Positions 12,571 through 27,724 of a stretch of DNA of 64,000 nt are shown piece by piece. Every line of letters begins with the position of its first letter. The first letter of the stretch is position 1. Where the stretch lies: assembly GCA_019914995.1 (NCBI GenBank), contig CM034131.1, forward strand, positions 1,798,001-1,862,000, in the 5' to 3' direction. The notes under the pieces are model-generated. The model did no database searches, was not told the origin of the DNA, and saw nothing but the letters and a program-made list of their open reading frames with translations. Source of the DNA: Acanthochlamys bracteata. Taxonomy: Eukaryota > Streptophyta > Magnoliopsida > Pandanales > Velloziaceae. The position numbers were made by a program, and so were the translations under genes.

Positions 12571-13238
12571 GCTTAACTGTTGCAGAAACTTCTGAATGAT
12601 CTTGTCCCTCTCCTCCAGCTCGTCCTCAATTGCCTTTTTTGCATTTCACTGCCTCACATGTGCCAGCACTGCCTCAAACGGTCCTTGGATTGCTGCAATT
12701 ATAAATTCGAATGCACTCTCCACAGCCCTCAATGCTCGGCATAGGCTCACCAACACAAGCAGTCCAGCAGCTTTACCTTCCGCTGCAGTCTTTAACACCA
12801 GTATCCTGCAACAAACCAATACACCAACGACATGCTCAGTATGCCTGAAAAACTCTCCCCCATGGCTAACAGCAAGCGCAAAAGATTGAGCTGTCAGCAA
12901 GGCCAAGATGGCAATGCCTCCCCAATGGCATACTTCAGGCATGATGATCCCTCTTTCAGTCTTCACATTGTTAGTATGTTGGACTTGCATGATAGGCAAG
13001 AAGGGGATAGGTCAATGAAGGTGAGAACAAGGTTGATGAGGAGGAGAAGGGTTGCTGTTAAGTGAGCAGGCAGCGAATCGAGGAGGTTGGCTAGGCAGGT
13101 CCTCCATGGAGCTAGCATACTGTTGGCGCCATGATTTTGCTGATCTTTATAATGAGTTTGATCAGGTTGTCGGTGGTGACAACTAGGTGCCAGCCGCCAA
13201 GGGAGAGGAGCTGCAGCTGTCGTTCCCTTTTTTGACAA
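12571..13238 (-). pseudogene. Fragment of an unrecognised multi-pass membrane protein
   Basis: The minus strand carries hydrophobic, helix-like open frames that do not join into one clean gene. Upstream (about 12963-13238) reads LDSLPAHLTATLLLLINLVL then TFIDLSPSCLSCKSN; downstream (12646-12999) reads WGGIAILALLTAQSFALAV, HVVGVLVCCRILVLK and FEFIIAAIQGPFEAVLAHVR. The second frame meets one stop and then continues as AKKAIEDELEERDKIIQKF, a charged coiled-coil-like tail that reaches the hAT-type element at 12562. The frame change near 12970 could be an intron or a frameshift. I do not recognise the family; a broken gene interrupted by the transposon is the simplest reading. Confidence 0.4.
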
Positions 13239-13919
13239 CGCGAAATATGGAGGAGTTAGCGCTTAACGGAAGATTGGCTGCTCTTGATGGTGTTGAGTTG
13301 GTAAAAGGGAAGCCTGCTCCATTCAGAATGGATGTGACGAAATTTTTTTGCGTATGGCTATTCGTCTTGGAAATTTATGTTACTACCTTTCTTTCTCACG
13401 AGTTAGTAGAAGAAAGTAATCCAAGCGAAGGATGTGTGAAGCTAGGTTGTACTCAAGGCAAGCTAGCTAGCAATGTTTTTTAAAGTGCGCTTTATTAGCA
13501 ATGCGTTCGTTGGTCGACTTGAAGCATGTTTTTAGATTATTACTTTTAGACAAACAGTTTCAACTTTAGACAAAAGACTCGGTATGGCTCATAGCAATCA
13601 TCAATTCTTGAAAACACAATAAGAAATTCCCATATGCAATATCGATAATGTATATGAGATGTAAATGCTAATAAAACAATGATTAATTGATTCATGTAAT
13701 ACTGCAAGAATACTAACATCTCATACACAGCTCAACAAATTTCAAATAATAGCAAGCTCCTTTCACTCTCTCATCTATACAACAGCTCATAAACTCAGGG
13801 AAATAAAGGCTCTTCAGAACTAGCTGCCTAAGACAGAGGGGTTGTATGTGATATAACACATACATGATACATGACATTCTTCTTCAAGTACTTCAAGTCA
13901 GGACATTAAAGGCGACAAT
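13239..13919. other. Spacer without a recognised gene
   Basis: Short unsupported open frames only (for example 13187-13483 plus). No RNA gene or repeat was recognised. Confidence 0.5.
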
Positions 13920-14170
13920 GATGATGCAAAACATGGTTGCCTCAACCAGCGATAGCTGGATGGAAATGATCCATTATGTATCATAGTAAGGACGGAACCT
14001 GCTTTCACTAGCCTCTTCTTCTCTGGGGCATCTGGTTGTAGCCCATTGACGGCGTGCATTGCACGTCAAGAGTAGCAGGATAACAGTTCAGGCGAAGGCA
14101 ATGAAAGGAAGCATCCACGGGTCATCAGACATGTTGTAGGCAGCAATAGCACGGTGGTAAGATTCAAACG
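13920..14170 (-). pseudogene. Small single-TM protein fragment, unit 1
   Basis: Minus strand reads MSDDPWMLPFIAFA, an in-frame TGA, then TVILLLLTCNARRQW followed by CPREEEASESRFRPYYDT and a stop. The layout (hydrophobic stretch, short linker, P-x-EEE-rich basic tail) matches the fragment near 15.9 kb. The internal stop suggests a decayed gene. Family unknown. Confidence 0.35.
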
Positions 14171-14935
14171 CTAATTATAAGAGAATAGCTGCAATTTTTG
14201 TTTTCCATTGCATGTAAAGATGCTTCACTTCTAGTGCTGTAGTATGTACTTCTTATTTATAGCTAGAAGGATGGCTCAGCTACAAGCATGCAAGGAAGTT
14301 ACCAGGAAGCCAAGGATGAAAAGGCACAAGGCTACTTATACTGACTCCCTATAAATTGTTACATAGTACATGAATCTTTATTTACTTTTACTAACTACCT
14401 ATAAACTCACTTTCTAATAACTCACTTTTTATTCACTTTTCAGAACCTCACTTCATAGCAAATAGACGCGCACTATATCAACGAGTGCCTGAAGACCTTG
14501 AAATATACTCTCTTAAATTTAAGCCCGACAACTGTTTTTCTTGAGAAAATTATTAACATGCTGTCATTTCATACAAACAGAAATCTGTTCAAAAATTGAG
14601 GCCAAAATTTGCATCATACGCTGGTCTGATTTATGCAAAACCAGTATGATGAACGTTGACAGGGCTCAAAGAACAGAATGACCATGAGATGATCTTCAAT
14701 GCCATAGATAACAATCAGAAGCAATATATAAGAGGGATCACGATTTCCACAATAGAAGCTTTTTACAGCTTCGTCGTAGTACTTACTACTTACATTTTCA
14801 GATCAGTATACATACATGCTAATTGATGAAATCTTTGATTTACTGTAAGAAATATAACCATTCTCAGCTCAACATACTTGAAACACAACCACTCTAACCC
14901 AAACTAAAAACTGAATGACTCCTTTCATCACTGAG

Positions 14936-15090
14936 GATTGCAGAGTGGTTGCCTATCTTCGTCTACTACTTCATAAGACTTCCTCAGTCTTTCTCCGATG
15001 CAGGAAAACATAGAGCCAAAGACTGCAAAAGGAATAAACATGACCCAAATCACCGTTGCATTTGCATGCTGAAGCGAGACATGACACACT
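14936..15090 (-). CDS. Possible last exon of a small membrane protein, unit 2
   Basis: Minus strand reads ATVIWVMFIPFAVFGSMF, then SCIGERLRKSYEVVDED and RQPLCNPQ before a stop at about 14937. One membrane segment followed by a charged tail is visible. A cttcag acceptor sits just before HANATVIW. An upstream open frame at 15130-15363 ends near a GT donor, but no phase joins it to this exon, so the full gene is unclear. It resembles the unit near 15.8 kb (ATVMWVIFIPVLVSC). Confidence 0.35.
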
Positions 15091-15769
15091 AACTACGAGT
15101 ATCATAGTCGGGAAACAGTAATACCTTCGTTAGTCTCCTTCTTTCTTATTCGGATAATCGTGCGGAAGGCCATCAAGAAAAACATCTATGCGTCGTCGGA
15201 GTTGCTGTCGACAGCATTGACGCAAGAGCAGGTCAAGAGGGTGTTTTAACAAAGCCATGCATCTCCGCTCGGCATTGCTGGAGCTGTTTAATTTCTGTTC
15301 CACGTATTTGTTAATTGGATAACCAATCATAAGACATTGTGACTCATTGAAATTGAATTGCAAACAAGTTAGCTAGACCTTGTGTTTCCATAGTGCAAAA
15401 CACTATAGAACTTTTTAACACTGGTTGCTTAAACAGAAAAGAAACAAGCACTACTTCTGACTAAGGCATATTTGGGATTACCGGAAAAAAATAGCTTATG
15501 AAAAAAAAAAGTTCTTTTGTTTAAAAAAGAAATTTATGTATAGTAACTCTATAAACTTTAATCTATCTGTATTCAAAATATTTGAAAATTACATTGCAAA
15601 ACTTTTTCGACTGCACAAAAAATGTCCCAAATATTTAACAACTATTTTACAGTTCACCTTCTTCATAGTAGTGCTTTAATTCACTGTAAGTTCAACAGAC
15701 AAGCACCAACAACGTGAAAATGGAAAGGAAAGAGAAATTGAAAGAATACAACCAAACTTCTTCATGCTT

Positions 15770-16035
15770 GAATTAGTCAATCTTAAGCAATGCTGATAAA
15801 CATCAGGACGAGACAAGACACCAAAACGGGTATGAAAATGACCCACATCACCGTTGCCGCATCCTGCTAAGCCTGGCTGAAATTGAACCTTCCAACTTCT
15901 GGAGAACATCAAGCCAAGAGGCATTCTCGCATCAGACTCTTCTTCTCCTCCTTTGGGGCATGGGATGGGAGTCTATCATACGCATCAATGGACACTAGCA
16001 CCATGACTGTAACTGGATGCACGCATGCAAAGCAT
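15770..16035 (-). pseudogene. Small membrane-protein fragments, units 3 and 4
   Basis: Minus strand near 15950-16035 reads HPVTVMVLVSIDAYDRLP, then SHAPKEEKKSLMRECLLA and a stop, similar in layout to unit 1. A second hydrophobic piece, ATVMWVIFIPVLVSCLVLMF, lies at about 15790-15860 and is similar to unit 2. Stops separate the pieces. They end exactly where the AKR segmental duplication begins (16036). Function unknown. Confidence 0.33.
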
Positions 16036-16831
16036 CCGAAGGTCGTCTCGCTTGCAATAGGCCGCCATAGCGCATAAGCAGGTAAAGAAAACTAGCATGT
16101 CGATGGCGATACCTTCGCCGTTGCTGGAATTACCGTGTGTATCAAGTGAGCAAGTGATACTCTACAAGTAGCAAGGAAAGCCAAGGCTAGTTTTTACTGC
16201 CTACAGAGAAATTAATACATAATACAGCTGAAGGACGAAAGTGATTTTTAGTTTGATGTCACCCTATGCCAGTGATCAACACAGGATTTAAATCTCAAAT
16301 TGAACTCAAATTAATACCCAACTACTTGCCGAAGCTCCACACTTACTGATGATTAAAAGATGCTATGGTTCGTACAAATCAAATTGTGTATAAGCTCGAC
16401 CTTACTTATAGAAAATAGCAATCCATTTTGTGGTTGGTCACAGTTTAAAGTCCTTCACAGGTAACTTCTGTGAAAGCTTCAGAGAAACATGTCATGATGC
16501 CAAATGGATGTAGTATGTCTCACCAAATTTGAACAACTACAAAATGTATGTCTCACCAAAAATTGAATGAACAGAAATATAATAAAGCCATAATATTTAA
16601 GACCTTACTTATATGTATGTCTCACCAAAAATGAATGTACAGAAACATAATAAAGCCAAAGTGAAGGAAACAAGTCACTTATTATCATTATAAGTCCCAC
16701 ATAAGAAGCTACAACCTTAAGTGAAAGTTTCATTTGGTAACATCGAGAAAGTCTGAGAACTGAAAATGAGATCTTGCACACCTTCAATAACAAGATAAGG
16801 ACAATGAGAAACTAGTTTATTTTCCAAATTA

Positions 16832-19635
<2,804 letters not shown>

Positions 19636-19900
19636 CTCTCTCTGCTTCAGGTCAGCTGTGTGTTGGCGTTCTTTGTTGTTTGCTGAGATTTTCTCTGCTG
19701 CTTGTTGTGGTATTAATAGATCGAAAGAGAGCGATGTAGATTTCACACATTTGAGTGTTAAAAAATGTGGAAACATGAATCTGGTCCGGTTATCTACGAA
19801 GGGTAACGCAACGTCTTGCGTCATCATAGTAGCAAATGGTACAACATTGTCAAACGGCATGGGGACGGCACGACCTCTCACTCTATCAGTAGTAGTGTTT
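19636..19900 (-). promoter_or_regulatory. 5' region of AKR copy A
   Basis: Upstream sequence that is highly similar to copy B (25181-25440) and so includes a duplicated promoter. The open frame continuing upstream of the AKR start has no family resemblance and is probably 5' untranslated sequence. Similarity is broken in copy B by the transposon at 25450, about 270 bp upstream of that start codon. Confidence 0.55.
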
Positions 19901-19902
19901 AT

Positions 19903-21493
19903 TAAAATATCTTTTAAGATTGAAAATATTTGTATCATATTTTTTCAAAATATTTTTATTTTTTAAAAAATATTATTTTATTTAAAATAACAATTTTTTA
20001 ATTTTTAATATTTTTTGAAATAAATTTATAAAATATCATAACAAATTTATTATAAAATATAAAATTAGAAATAATTTTTATGTGGAACGCTCATCCAAAC
20101 GAATCTCAAAATAATATAAGAAAATCTTATTACTTTACTTATTACATGGTCACATCAATATAATAAGACGAGACGTCCATCAAGCCTATGTGATGAGAAA
20201 TTCATCACCAGTGCTTTGATGTGATGTATGGTCTCATAGTTAGTAGAGTCTTATCAGAAACGCCACGGCGTTCCTTTGATAACTCTATAAATAGAGGGAA
20301 TTTAAAAAAACTCCTCACTATTTTAACTATGATTAGTCAACAAATTGATAAACAATTACTTTTAATTTAATTTAAAATTAGACTATATTGAATATTATTT
20401 AATATCACATCAATGTCATTTATATTAGTATTAAAATTTTAAATATGTAGCTAAAGTTTTGAAAGTTTTGCACTTATCACTAGAAGTGGATCTAATGTCA
20501 AATCTGCCACTTGATTAATTGGTAGATTTGGAAAAGCTGCTACATTTTATTCACGAAGAAATTCGATATTGTTTTTATAAATCAATGCAAGTGAAGCTTT
20601 CTATATCATAGAAAGCAATTATCAAGGTACACGATGAAGTTGCGTACTAGTTTTTAGAGGAACAAACTTCCTAACCTCAAAACTAGATTTCAAGAATTTA
20701 GGATTGTTTAAAACATAGTTGCATAATTGGAACAGACTTTTTAATTCAAAATTTTATCCGAATCGCAAGAGACAGTTTGATCCGATGGATTAATGGGTCA
20801 ACCTATCGGGCCATGTTTGAAGAAACTCCACCAATCAGTGCTATGAATTTTCGTAATGTCTTGAGTTGAACAAGAGAAGCCAACACATATTATATCATCG
20901 ACGAACTTTCCAAGATTAATAGAGTACGATAATACCGGCACTGCAGGGCTCGATTGAGTAGGAGACAAAACGTTGAGCTGATCACTGCCGCAAACCAATC
21001 TATGCGTGAATAATTTCACCACTTTTTAAGTCAATGTCGGCGGCCTTCACGGACACTACATTTATAATATCCACCTTGACATGGTTGGCATTAATGTCTT
21101 CAAACTTAACATCCATCAACCTGTCAAACTCAATCGCAATAACTATCGACAGAGGTGATCCATCAGCAGATGCCGATGCATTGATGAGATCCAAAAACTC
21201 GTCATGTCACCGACTGCATGATCATCAGAGGTTAGAAGGAAAGCCACACCACTGCCGATCAAGTCAAGATAAAAATTGGTGATGAAGATTTGTGGACTTT
21301 ATGCAGAGGAAAGAGCCACTCGACACGAAGATAGAGATCAAAAGATGAACTTGAAGAGGCGAAGATGGAGATTGAAGAGCACCTATATGTTGATATGTCT
21401 AAATGAGGCAACGAGTCAGCAGACAGAAGAACAATGGAGAATTTTTTTTTATTCTGTTATGATCAATCCGGATTGTCGGATTGATAGGTCAAT
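19903..21493. other. Distal part of duplication copy A, no gene recognised
   Basis: Very AT-rich to about 20100, then a block of about 200 bp missing from copy B, then sequence shared with 26500-27720. Minus-strand open frames at 20798-21022 and 21000-21194 (MDLINASASADGSPLSIVIA...) recur in copy B with substitutions but no known domain; they may be a decayed gene or transposon part. Confidence 0.5.
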
Positions 21494-22359
21494 CCGAAGG
21501 TTGTCTCGCTTGCATTAGGCCGCCATAGAGCACAAGCAGGTAAAGAAAACTAGCATGTGGACAGCGGAGCTTACCTTCGCCGTTGCTGGAATTACCCTGT
21601 GTCTCAAGTGAGCAAGTGATACTCTACAAGTAGCAAGGAAAGCCAAGGATGGATACAGCCAAGGCTAGTTTTTACTGCCTACAGAGAAATTATTATACAG
21701 TATAAAGGAATCTTAATTTACTTTTTCTGCCTAAGTAGAAATTAATACATAATACAGCTGAAGGACGAAAGTGATTTTTAGTTTGATGTCACTCTATACC
21801 AGTGATCAACACAGGATTTAAATCTCAAATTAAACTCAAATTAATACCCAACTACTTGCCGACGCTCTTCACTTATTGATGATTAGAAGATGTTATGGTT
21901 CGTACAAATCAAATTGTGTATAAGCTCGACCTTATAGAAAATAGCAATCCATTTTGTGGTTGGTCACAGTTTTAAAGTCCTTCGCAGGTAATTTCTGTGA
22001 AAGCTTCAGAGAAACATTCATGATGCCAAATGTATGTAGTATGTCTCACCAAATTTGAACAACCACAAAATGTATGTCTCACCAAAAATTGAATGAACAG
22101 AAACATAATAAAGCCATAATGTTTAAGAACTTACTTATATGTATGTCTCACCAAAATTGAATGTACAGAAACATAATAAAGCCAAAGCGAAGGAAACAAG
22201 TCACTTATTATCATTATAAGTCCCACATAAGAAGCTACAAACTTAAGTGAAAGTTTCATTTGGTAAACATCGAGAAAGTCTGAGAACTGAAAATGAGATC
22301 TTGCACACCTTCAATAACAAGATAAGGACAATGAGAAACTTGTTTTATTTTCCACATTA

Positions 22360-25180
22360 TCACTTCTTCCATTCTGATAAGGGAGGAGTCTCAGAGTCCT
22401 TCCAGGTTGCCATTCCAGGTGCATACCTATCACCCTTCACCTCAGACAAAGCAATTGATTCAAGTTCAGCCATGTCCTCTGAAGTAAGTTTAATTGACAG
22501 AGCTCCAATATTTTGGTTGAAGTTCTTGATCTTAGTCGTGCCAGGAATCGGGCATACATCGTTGCCTTGATGGTGAACCCATGCAAGTGCAAGCTGTGAA
22601 GGGGTGCATCCCTTCCTAATTGCCATTTCATTTACACGCTCAAACATAGCCGCGTTGTGCTCCAAGTTTTCAGGTTGCAACCGAGGCAAATGCTGTTGAC
22701 AAAAATTGACCTTTAAGGACAAACATATAACAGGATATGGATCCAGTAGGACATTATCAAAACCAAATTGATAATAAAGCATCATAATCTGATTTTAATT
22801 CTCAGAAAAGCTGGTTCCAGAATTGGTCAACTCGCAAGTGTCAGATAGGAATCAGATAAAAATTACAGTAATAAAATACAAAAAGCTAACCTTCAAAAAT
22901 TTTTAAGTTAAAATATTTTACACAAGTAATGGGCAATGTCATCTGGTTTGACAATCAGAATAAACATTTAAGTCGAAAATTTACCACTCTCATCTTGATG
23001 GTATATTGTCCCCTTTATTACTTCTTCAAAGAAAGAACTTAAGTATTGAAGTAAATTACCCACCTTTCTGAAATCCTGATTGGAGAGCTCATTAACCATT
23101 GAAGGTCCAGAAGAGAAGAAGCCCCTTCCAAGTGGGCTGTATGCAACTATCCCAACACCGAGCTCTCTGCATGCATCATAACCAGGTAAGTTTGAGTTCA
23201 AACTGGACCAGGTCTATTCAGGTAAAGACAGCAATCAAGCAATACTACCTGCAAGTAGGAATAATATCCTGCTCTGAATCTCTTGTCCACAATGACCACT
23301 CCAACTGGACAGCGGTAATCGGATGAACAGTATGAGCCCTCCTGATGGTTGACGCAGAGGCCTCGGACAATCCTATGTACTTAATCTTTCCTTCTTCAAC
23401 CAACTTTTTGAGCTCCCCAATCTAATGATTAGAGAAGCTAACATTAAGATTTGGAAAGACTTTCTTTTTCAAAAAAATAAAATATCTTTAGAATGCTTAA
23501 AGGTGCCAAAATAATTTGAAGCGATTCTCTCGTGTAGAGCAGCTTGGAAAAGGTTAAGCACCTGTGCATAATATCTTCTTATAAGTTAAAAATACATGAT
23601 AGAACATGGGAACTTCAGAACGAATTAGCTTGATATATAAAGCACTAGGCACACTTGTAGAAATTAACATTAAGCAAGAAAAATTATCACAAAGGAATAT
23701 TGGAGGTGAGAACTCTCTAGAGACAGATTAAAAAAGCGATGAACCTTAAAATCTGTGAATAAGAAATTTGCTCCTTTTCAAGCGAAGTCAGAGTACTAGA
23801 TGGAACCATGTAAAGAAACCATGGACATACTTTTATGTCAAACATAAGCCATTCTTACCAAGTCACCGTATCTATTGACTTCAAATAGCATTGTTTTGAT
23901 GCTAGGCTAGTATGCATTTCCAAGTTATCAGCTCATATCAGCTTAAAGATTAATAAAACAAACTCTTCAATCGAACGTATTGGGCTGATATTTCAGCTTG
24001 TATGAGACTTCAACACCTTCTGATACACATAAACCAAAAGGATCTTTATAAATGCTTGCTTGTTATAAGAATTTGATAAAGACTAGTTTCAACTCTTTTT
24101 AAGAAAGTTTCAATTACGTGAACCTTGGAATATGTGTTCTTTCATTGTCCAAACCAATGCTCTATTGCTGAACAGGACATGTTTAAGATCTAAACTATAC
24201 AGTACTAGCCTGAACTACTTTGGAACAAACACAAAAACGTCATTCTCAATCTTTCTAATATCAACCAGAACAACAGCCTGTGTACACTTTGCACAATCTA
24301 CAGCAGGATTACTTTATGCATAATGTTATGAAGTGTACTAAGAGCATCTAGATGTCAACTCCCCTTGTAAAATGGTTCCATCTATTTATTTCTAGCATGC
24401 CGCCAACCTCCACTTGCCTTGACCTTAATGGTAAATGTCATAAGGTGCACTACCTTTCGTTTATGATAAATGTCATAAGGCAGATCCAGAATCTCTTTTG
24501 TAAATAAATTATCACATCTAACCCTTAATTACAAAAAAGTTCTACCAAATAACCCTGCAATAGTTTCATTTGTTATTATACACTCCCTGAGCCACACCTC
24601 GCATTCCAAATAGTGATAATCTGTAAGTAAAGGACAAGTAAGCAAGAGACCGTTAAAATCCTGTACCGTGACTTCAATGGGAACACGAGTATCTACTCTG
24701 TGCTGGTAATATAGATCAATGCAATCCACACCAAGCCGTTTCAGACTACCCTCACAAGCAGCCCTAACATAAGCTGGGTCTCCGCGAACTTCTCGTTTCC
24801 CATCAGCAAAGCTGATCCCAAATTTAGTAGCCAATTCCACCTTCTCCCTAATGCCATCTTGCAAAGCCTACATAACAATTAACACTATAAATTCTGAAAA
24901 CACACACAAACACACACACACACACACACACATCTATAATACGTGATTTGATTTTGTGCATATATACCTTTCCGACGAGGATCTCGTTAGTGAAAGGGCC
25001 ATATATGTCTGATGTATCAAGGAAAGTAACGCCGGAATCGATAGCGTGGTGGATTAGAGCGATCATGTCTGGTTCCGGCTTCGGAGGACCGTAGAAAGCA
25101 GACATGCCCATGCATCCTAAGCCTTGAGCAGAGACTTCCAGACCTTGAGAACCAAGCTTGATCCTTGGCACACTAGCCAT
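22360..25180 (-). CDS. Aldo-keto reductase (AKR13/perakine reductase-like), copy B
   Basis: Paralogue of the gene at 16832-19635 with the same exon plan: 24968-25180, 24667-24867, 23249-23421, 23064-23166, 22360-22692. Every exon has the same length as in copy A, and the predicted protein is again 340 residues. The catalytic Asp55, Tyr60 (here SDIYG), Lys86 and His127 are kept. Visible differences include [10 protein letters not shown] against [16 protein letters not shown] against QFPRLQ at the last exon start, HHQGNDVCP against HHHGNNVCP, and EWKK against EWKN at the C-terminus. Both copies look functional. A transposon lies about 270 bp upstream of this start codon and not in copy A, so expression could differ; this is inference. 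Confidence 0.94.
24898..24932. repeat. CA microsatellite in AKR copy B intron 1
   Basis: Interrupted AC repeat (one AAAC step), longer than the copy A counterpart. A useful length-polymorphism marker between the paralogues. Confidence 0.9.
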
Positions 25181-25449
25181 CTCTCTCTGCTTCAGGTCAG
25201 CTGTGTGTCGTTCTTGTTGTTTGCTGAGATTTTCTCTGCTGCTTGTTGTGGTCTTAATAGATCGAAAGAGAGCGATGTAGATTTGACACATTTGAGTGTT
25301 AAAAAATGTGGAAACATGAATCTGGTCCGGTTATCTACAAAGGGTAACGCAACGTCTTGCGTCATCATAGTAGAAAATGGTACAACATTGTCAAACGGCA
25401 TGGGGACGTTATCTGGCACGACCTCTCAATCTATCATGAGTGTTTACGA

Positions 25450-26298
25450 GAGAGATGAAAATATATGATTCGATTCAAAAATATAATTTAAAATTAATTT
25501 ATTTAATTAAAAATAAAATAAAAAATTTAATTTGTATAAATATATTGATTGAATTAAAATTGAATAAATTTGATACGGTTATTAAATAAATTTATTCGGA
25601 TTAATTTAAAATTGATTTATCAATTTAAATTGCTATTTTTTTTAAAAATAATATTTAATTTTTTCTTTCTATTATTAAATTATTAGTAATAAAAATAATT
25701 AAAAATATGAATTTATAAATTATTAAATTATATAGTAGTTATATTTAATTATTATTTTTATATTTTAGTAAAATAGTATAAAATAAGAATTATAATATTA
25801 TCGAAAGTATTACTATATAAATACTTTTGTAATGACGATTTTAGATTTTGGATAAAAATTTTTATCAAAAATTTGTTAATTAGTTATGTTTATCAAAATT
25901 TTTATCGAAATTATTAGTATGTATTTATAATCATAAAATTTTAATTGTCACCATATATTTATACAAAATAAAAATAATTTTTTATGAATATTTTAAGGAC
26001 CGATGAAGATATTAAAAAAAGTATATTTTGATGGATATTCACCATATCTCATCAATAAAAATATCGTGCATTTTTATTACAACTGATATTATAATTCGAT
26101 AAAGCTTAAAAATATAGAATTAAAAATTAAAAATTATAATTATTAAATTGGTCGATCGAATTTGATCCGATTATTAATAGATTGACAATTTTGATCCGTA
26201 TAAATTTATAAATTGGGTTAGAGTTGAACGAATTTTTTATAATCCGATTATTAAATAGATCGATCCGAATCAATCACCAATACAAATTGTCACTTCTA
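25450..26298. mobile_element. Non-autonomous hAT-type element, diverged copy, 849 bp, in AKR copy B upstream region
   Basis: It aligns by eye along its length with the 853 bp elements, for example atattatcgaaagtattact and aattattagtatgtatttat, but its ends are worn (gagagatgaaaat on the left, attgtcacttcta on the right). Flanking gtgtttac (25440-25447, then two extra bases) and gtgtttat (26299-26306) form the target-site duplication. Copy A has the single unoccupied site gtgtttat at 19895-19902. Confidence 0.87.
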
Positions 26299-26306
26299 GT
26301 GTTTAT

Positions 26307-27724
26307 AATGTTTATTTAAAATATTTTTTAAAAAATATATATTTATCATATTTTTTTTAAAAATTACTTTTTATTTTAAAAAATAATTTAAATTTTATTT
26401 TTTTATTCTTTAAATTAATAAATTTATAGAATATGATTAAAAGCGTAAATTTAAAAATTAAAAAATATTGTTTTATGTTGAAGGCTTATCCAAACAGACC
26501 TGAAGGTATTTAAAAAACTGCTCACTATTTTAATTATAATTAGTTAACAAATTAATAAACAATTATTTTTAATTTAATTTAAAATTAAACTACATTGAAT
26601 ATTATGTAATATCGCATCAATATCATTTATATTAGTATTAAAATTTTAAATATGTAGTTAAAGTTCTAAAAGTTCAGACCTGTCACTAGAAGTGAATCTA
26701 ATGTCAAATCTGTCACTTGATTAATTGATAGATTTGAAAAAGCTGCTACGTTTTATTCATGAAGAAATTCGATATTGTTTTTATAAATCAATGCAGGTGA
26801 AGCCTTCTATATATATCATGGAAAGCAATTATGAAGGTACACGATGAAGTTGCGTATTAGTTTTTAGAGGAACAAACTCCTAACCTCAAAAACTAGATTT
26901 CAAGAATTTAGGATTGTTTAAACATAGTTGCATAATTGGAAAAGACTTTAATTCAAAATTTTATCCAAATCGCAAGATGCAGTTTAACCCGATAGATTAA
27001 TGGGTCGAACTATCAGACCATGTTTGAAGAACTCCACCAATCAGTGCTATGAATTTTCGTAATGTCTTGAGTTGAACAAGAGAAGCCAACACATATTATA
27101 TCATCGACGAACTTTCCATGATTAATAGAGCGATAATACCAGCACTGTAGGGCGCTCCATTGAGTAGGAGACAAAGCGTTGAGCTGATCAGTGCCGCAAA
27201 CTAATCTATGCGTGAATAATTTCACCGCTTTTTAAGTCAATGTCGGCGGCCTTCATAGACACTACATTTATAATATCCATCGTGACATGGTTGGCATTAA
27301 TGTCTTCAAACTTAACATCCATCAATCTGTCAAACTCAATCGCAATAACTATCGACATAGGTGATCCATCAGCAGATGCCGATGCATTGATGAGATCCAA
27401 AAACTCGTCATGTCACCGACTGCACGATCATCAGAGGTTAGAAGGAAAGCTAGACCACTGGCGATCAAGTCAGGATAAAAATTGGTGATGGAGATTTATG
27501 AACTTTATGCAGAGAAAAGAGCCACTCGACACGAAGATAGAGATCAGCAGATGAATTTGAAGAGACGAAGATGGAAGAGAAGATGGCGAAGATGGAGATT
27601 GGAGAGTAGCGATATGTTGATATGTCTAGATGCGGCAACGAGTTAGCAGACATAAGAACAATCGAGCATCTTTTTTTTATTCTGTTATGATCAATCCATA
27701 TCGTCGGATCGACAGGTCAATCCA
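26307..27724. other. Distal part of duplication copy B, no gene recognised
   Basis: Counterpart of 19903-21493, without the extra block of about 200 bp. The minus-strand frame at 27206-27400 is the copy of 21000-21194 and is still open; no domain is recognised. Confidence 0.5.

Larger units (their letters stand above)
21494..27724. repeat. Segmental tandem duplication, copy B (about 6.23 kb)
   Basis: Direct repeat of copy A. It is longer mainly because of an 849 bp hAT-type MITE at 25450-26298, plus a small extra segment near 21690-21740. Similarity stops after ggtcaatcca near 27724, where copy B runs into unique sequence. Confidence 0.93.

Noticed and set aside
19933-21280. Shared minus-strand open frames in AKR copy A (and 27013-27400 in copy B) as genes
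   Set aside because: Short, no domain, no supporting splice sites; kept only as a note because the frames survive in both copies.
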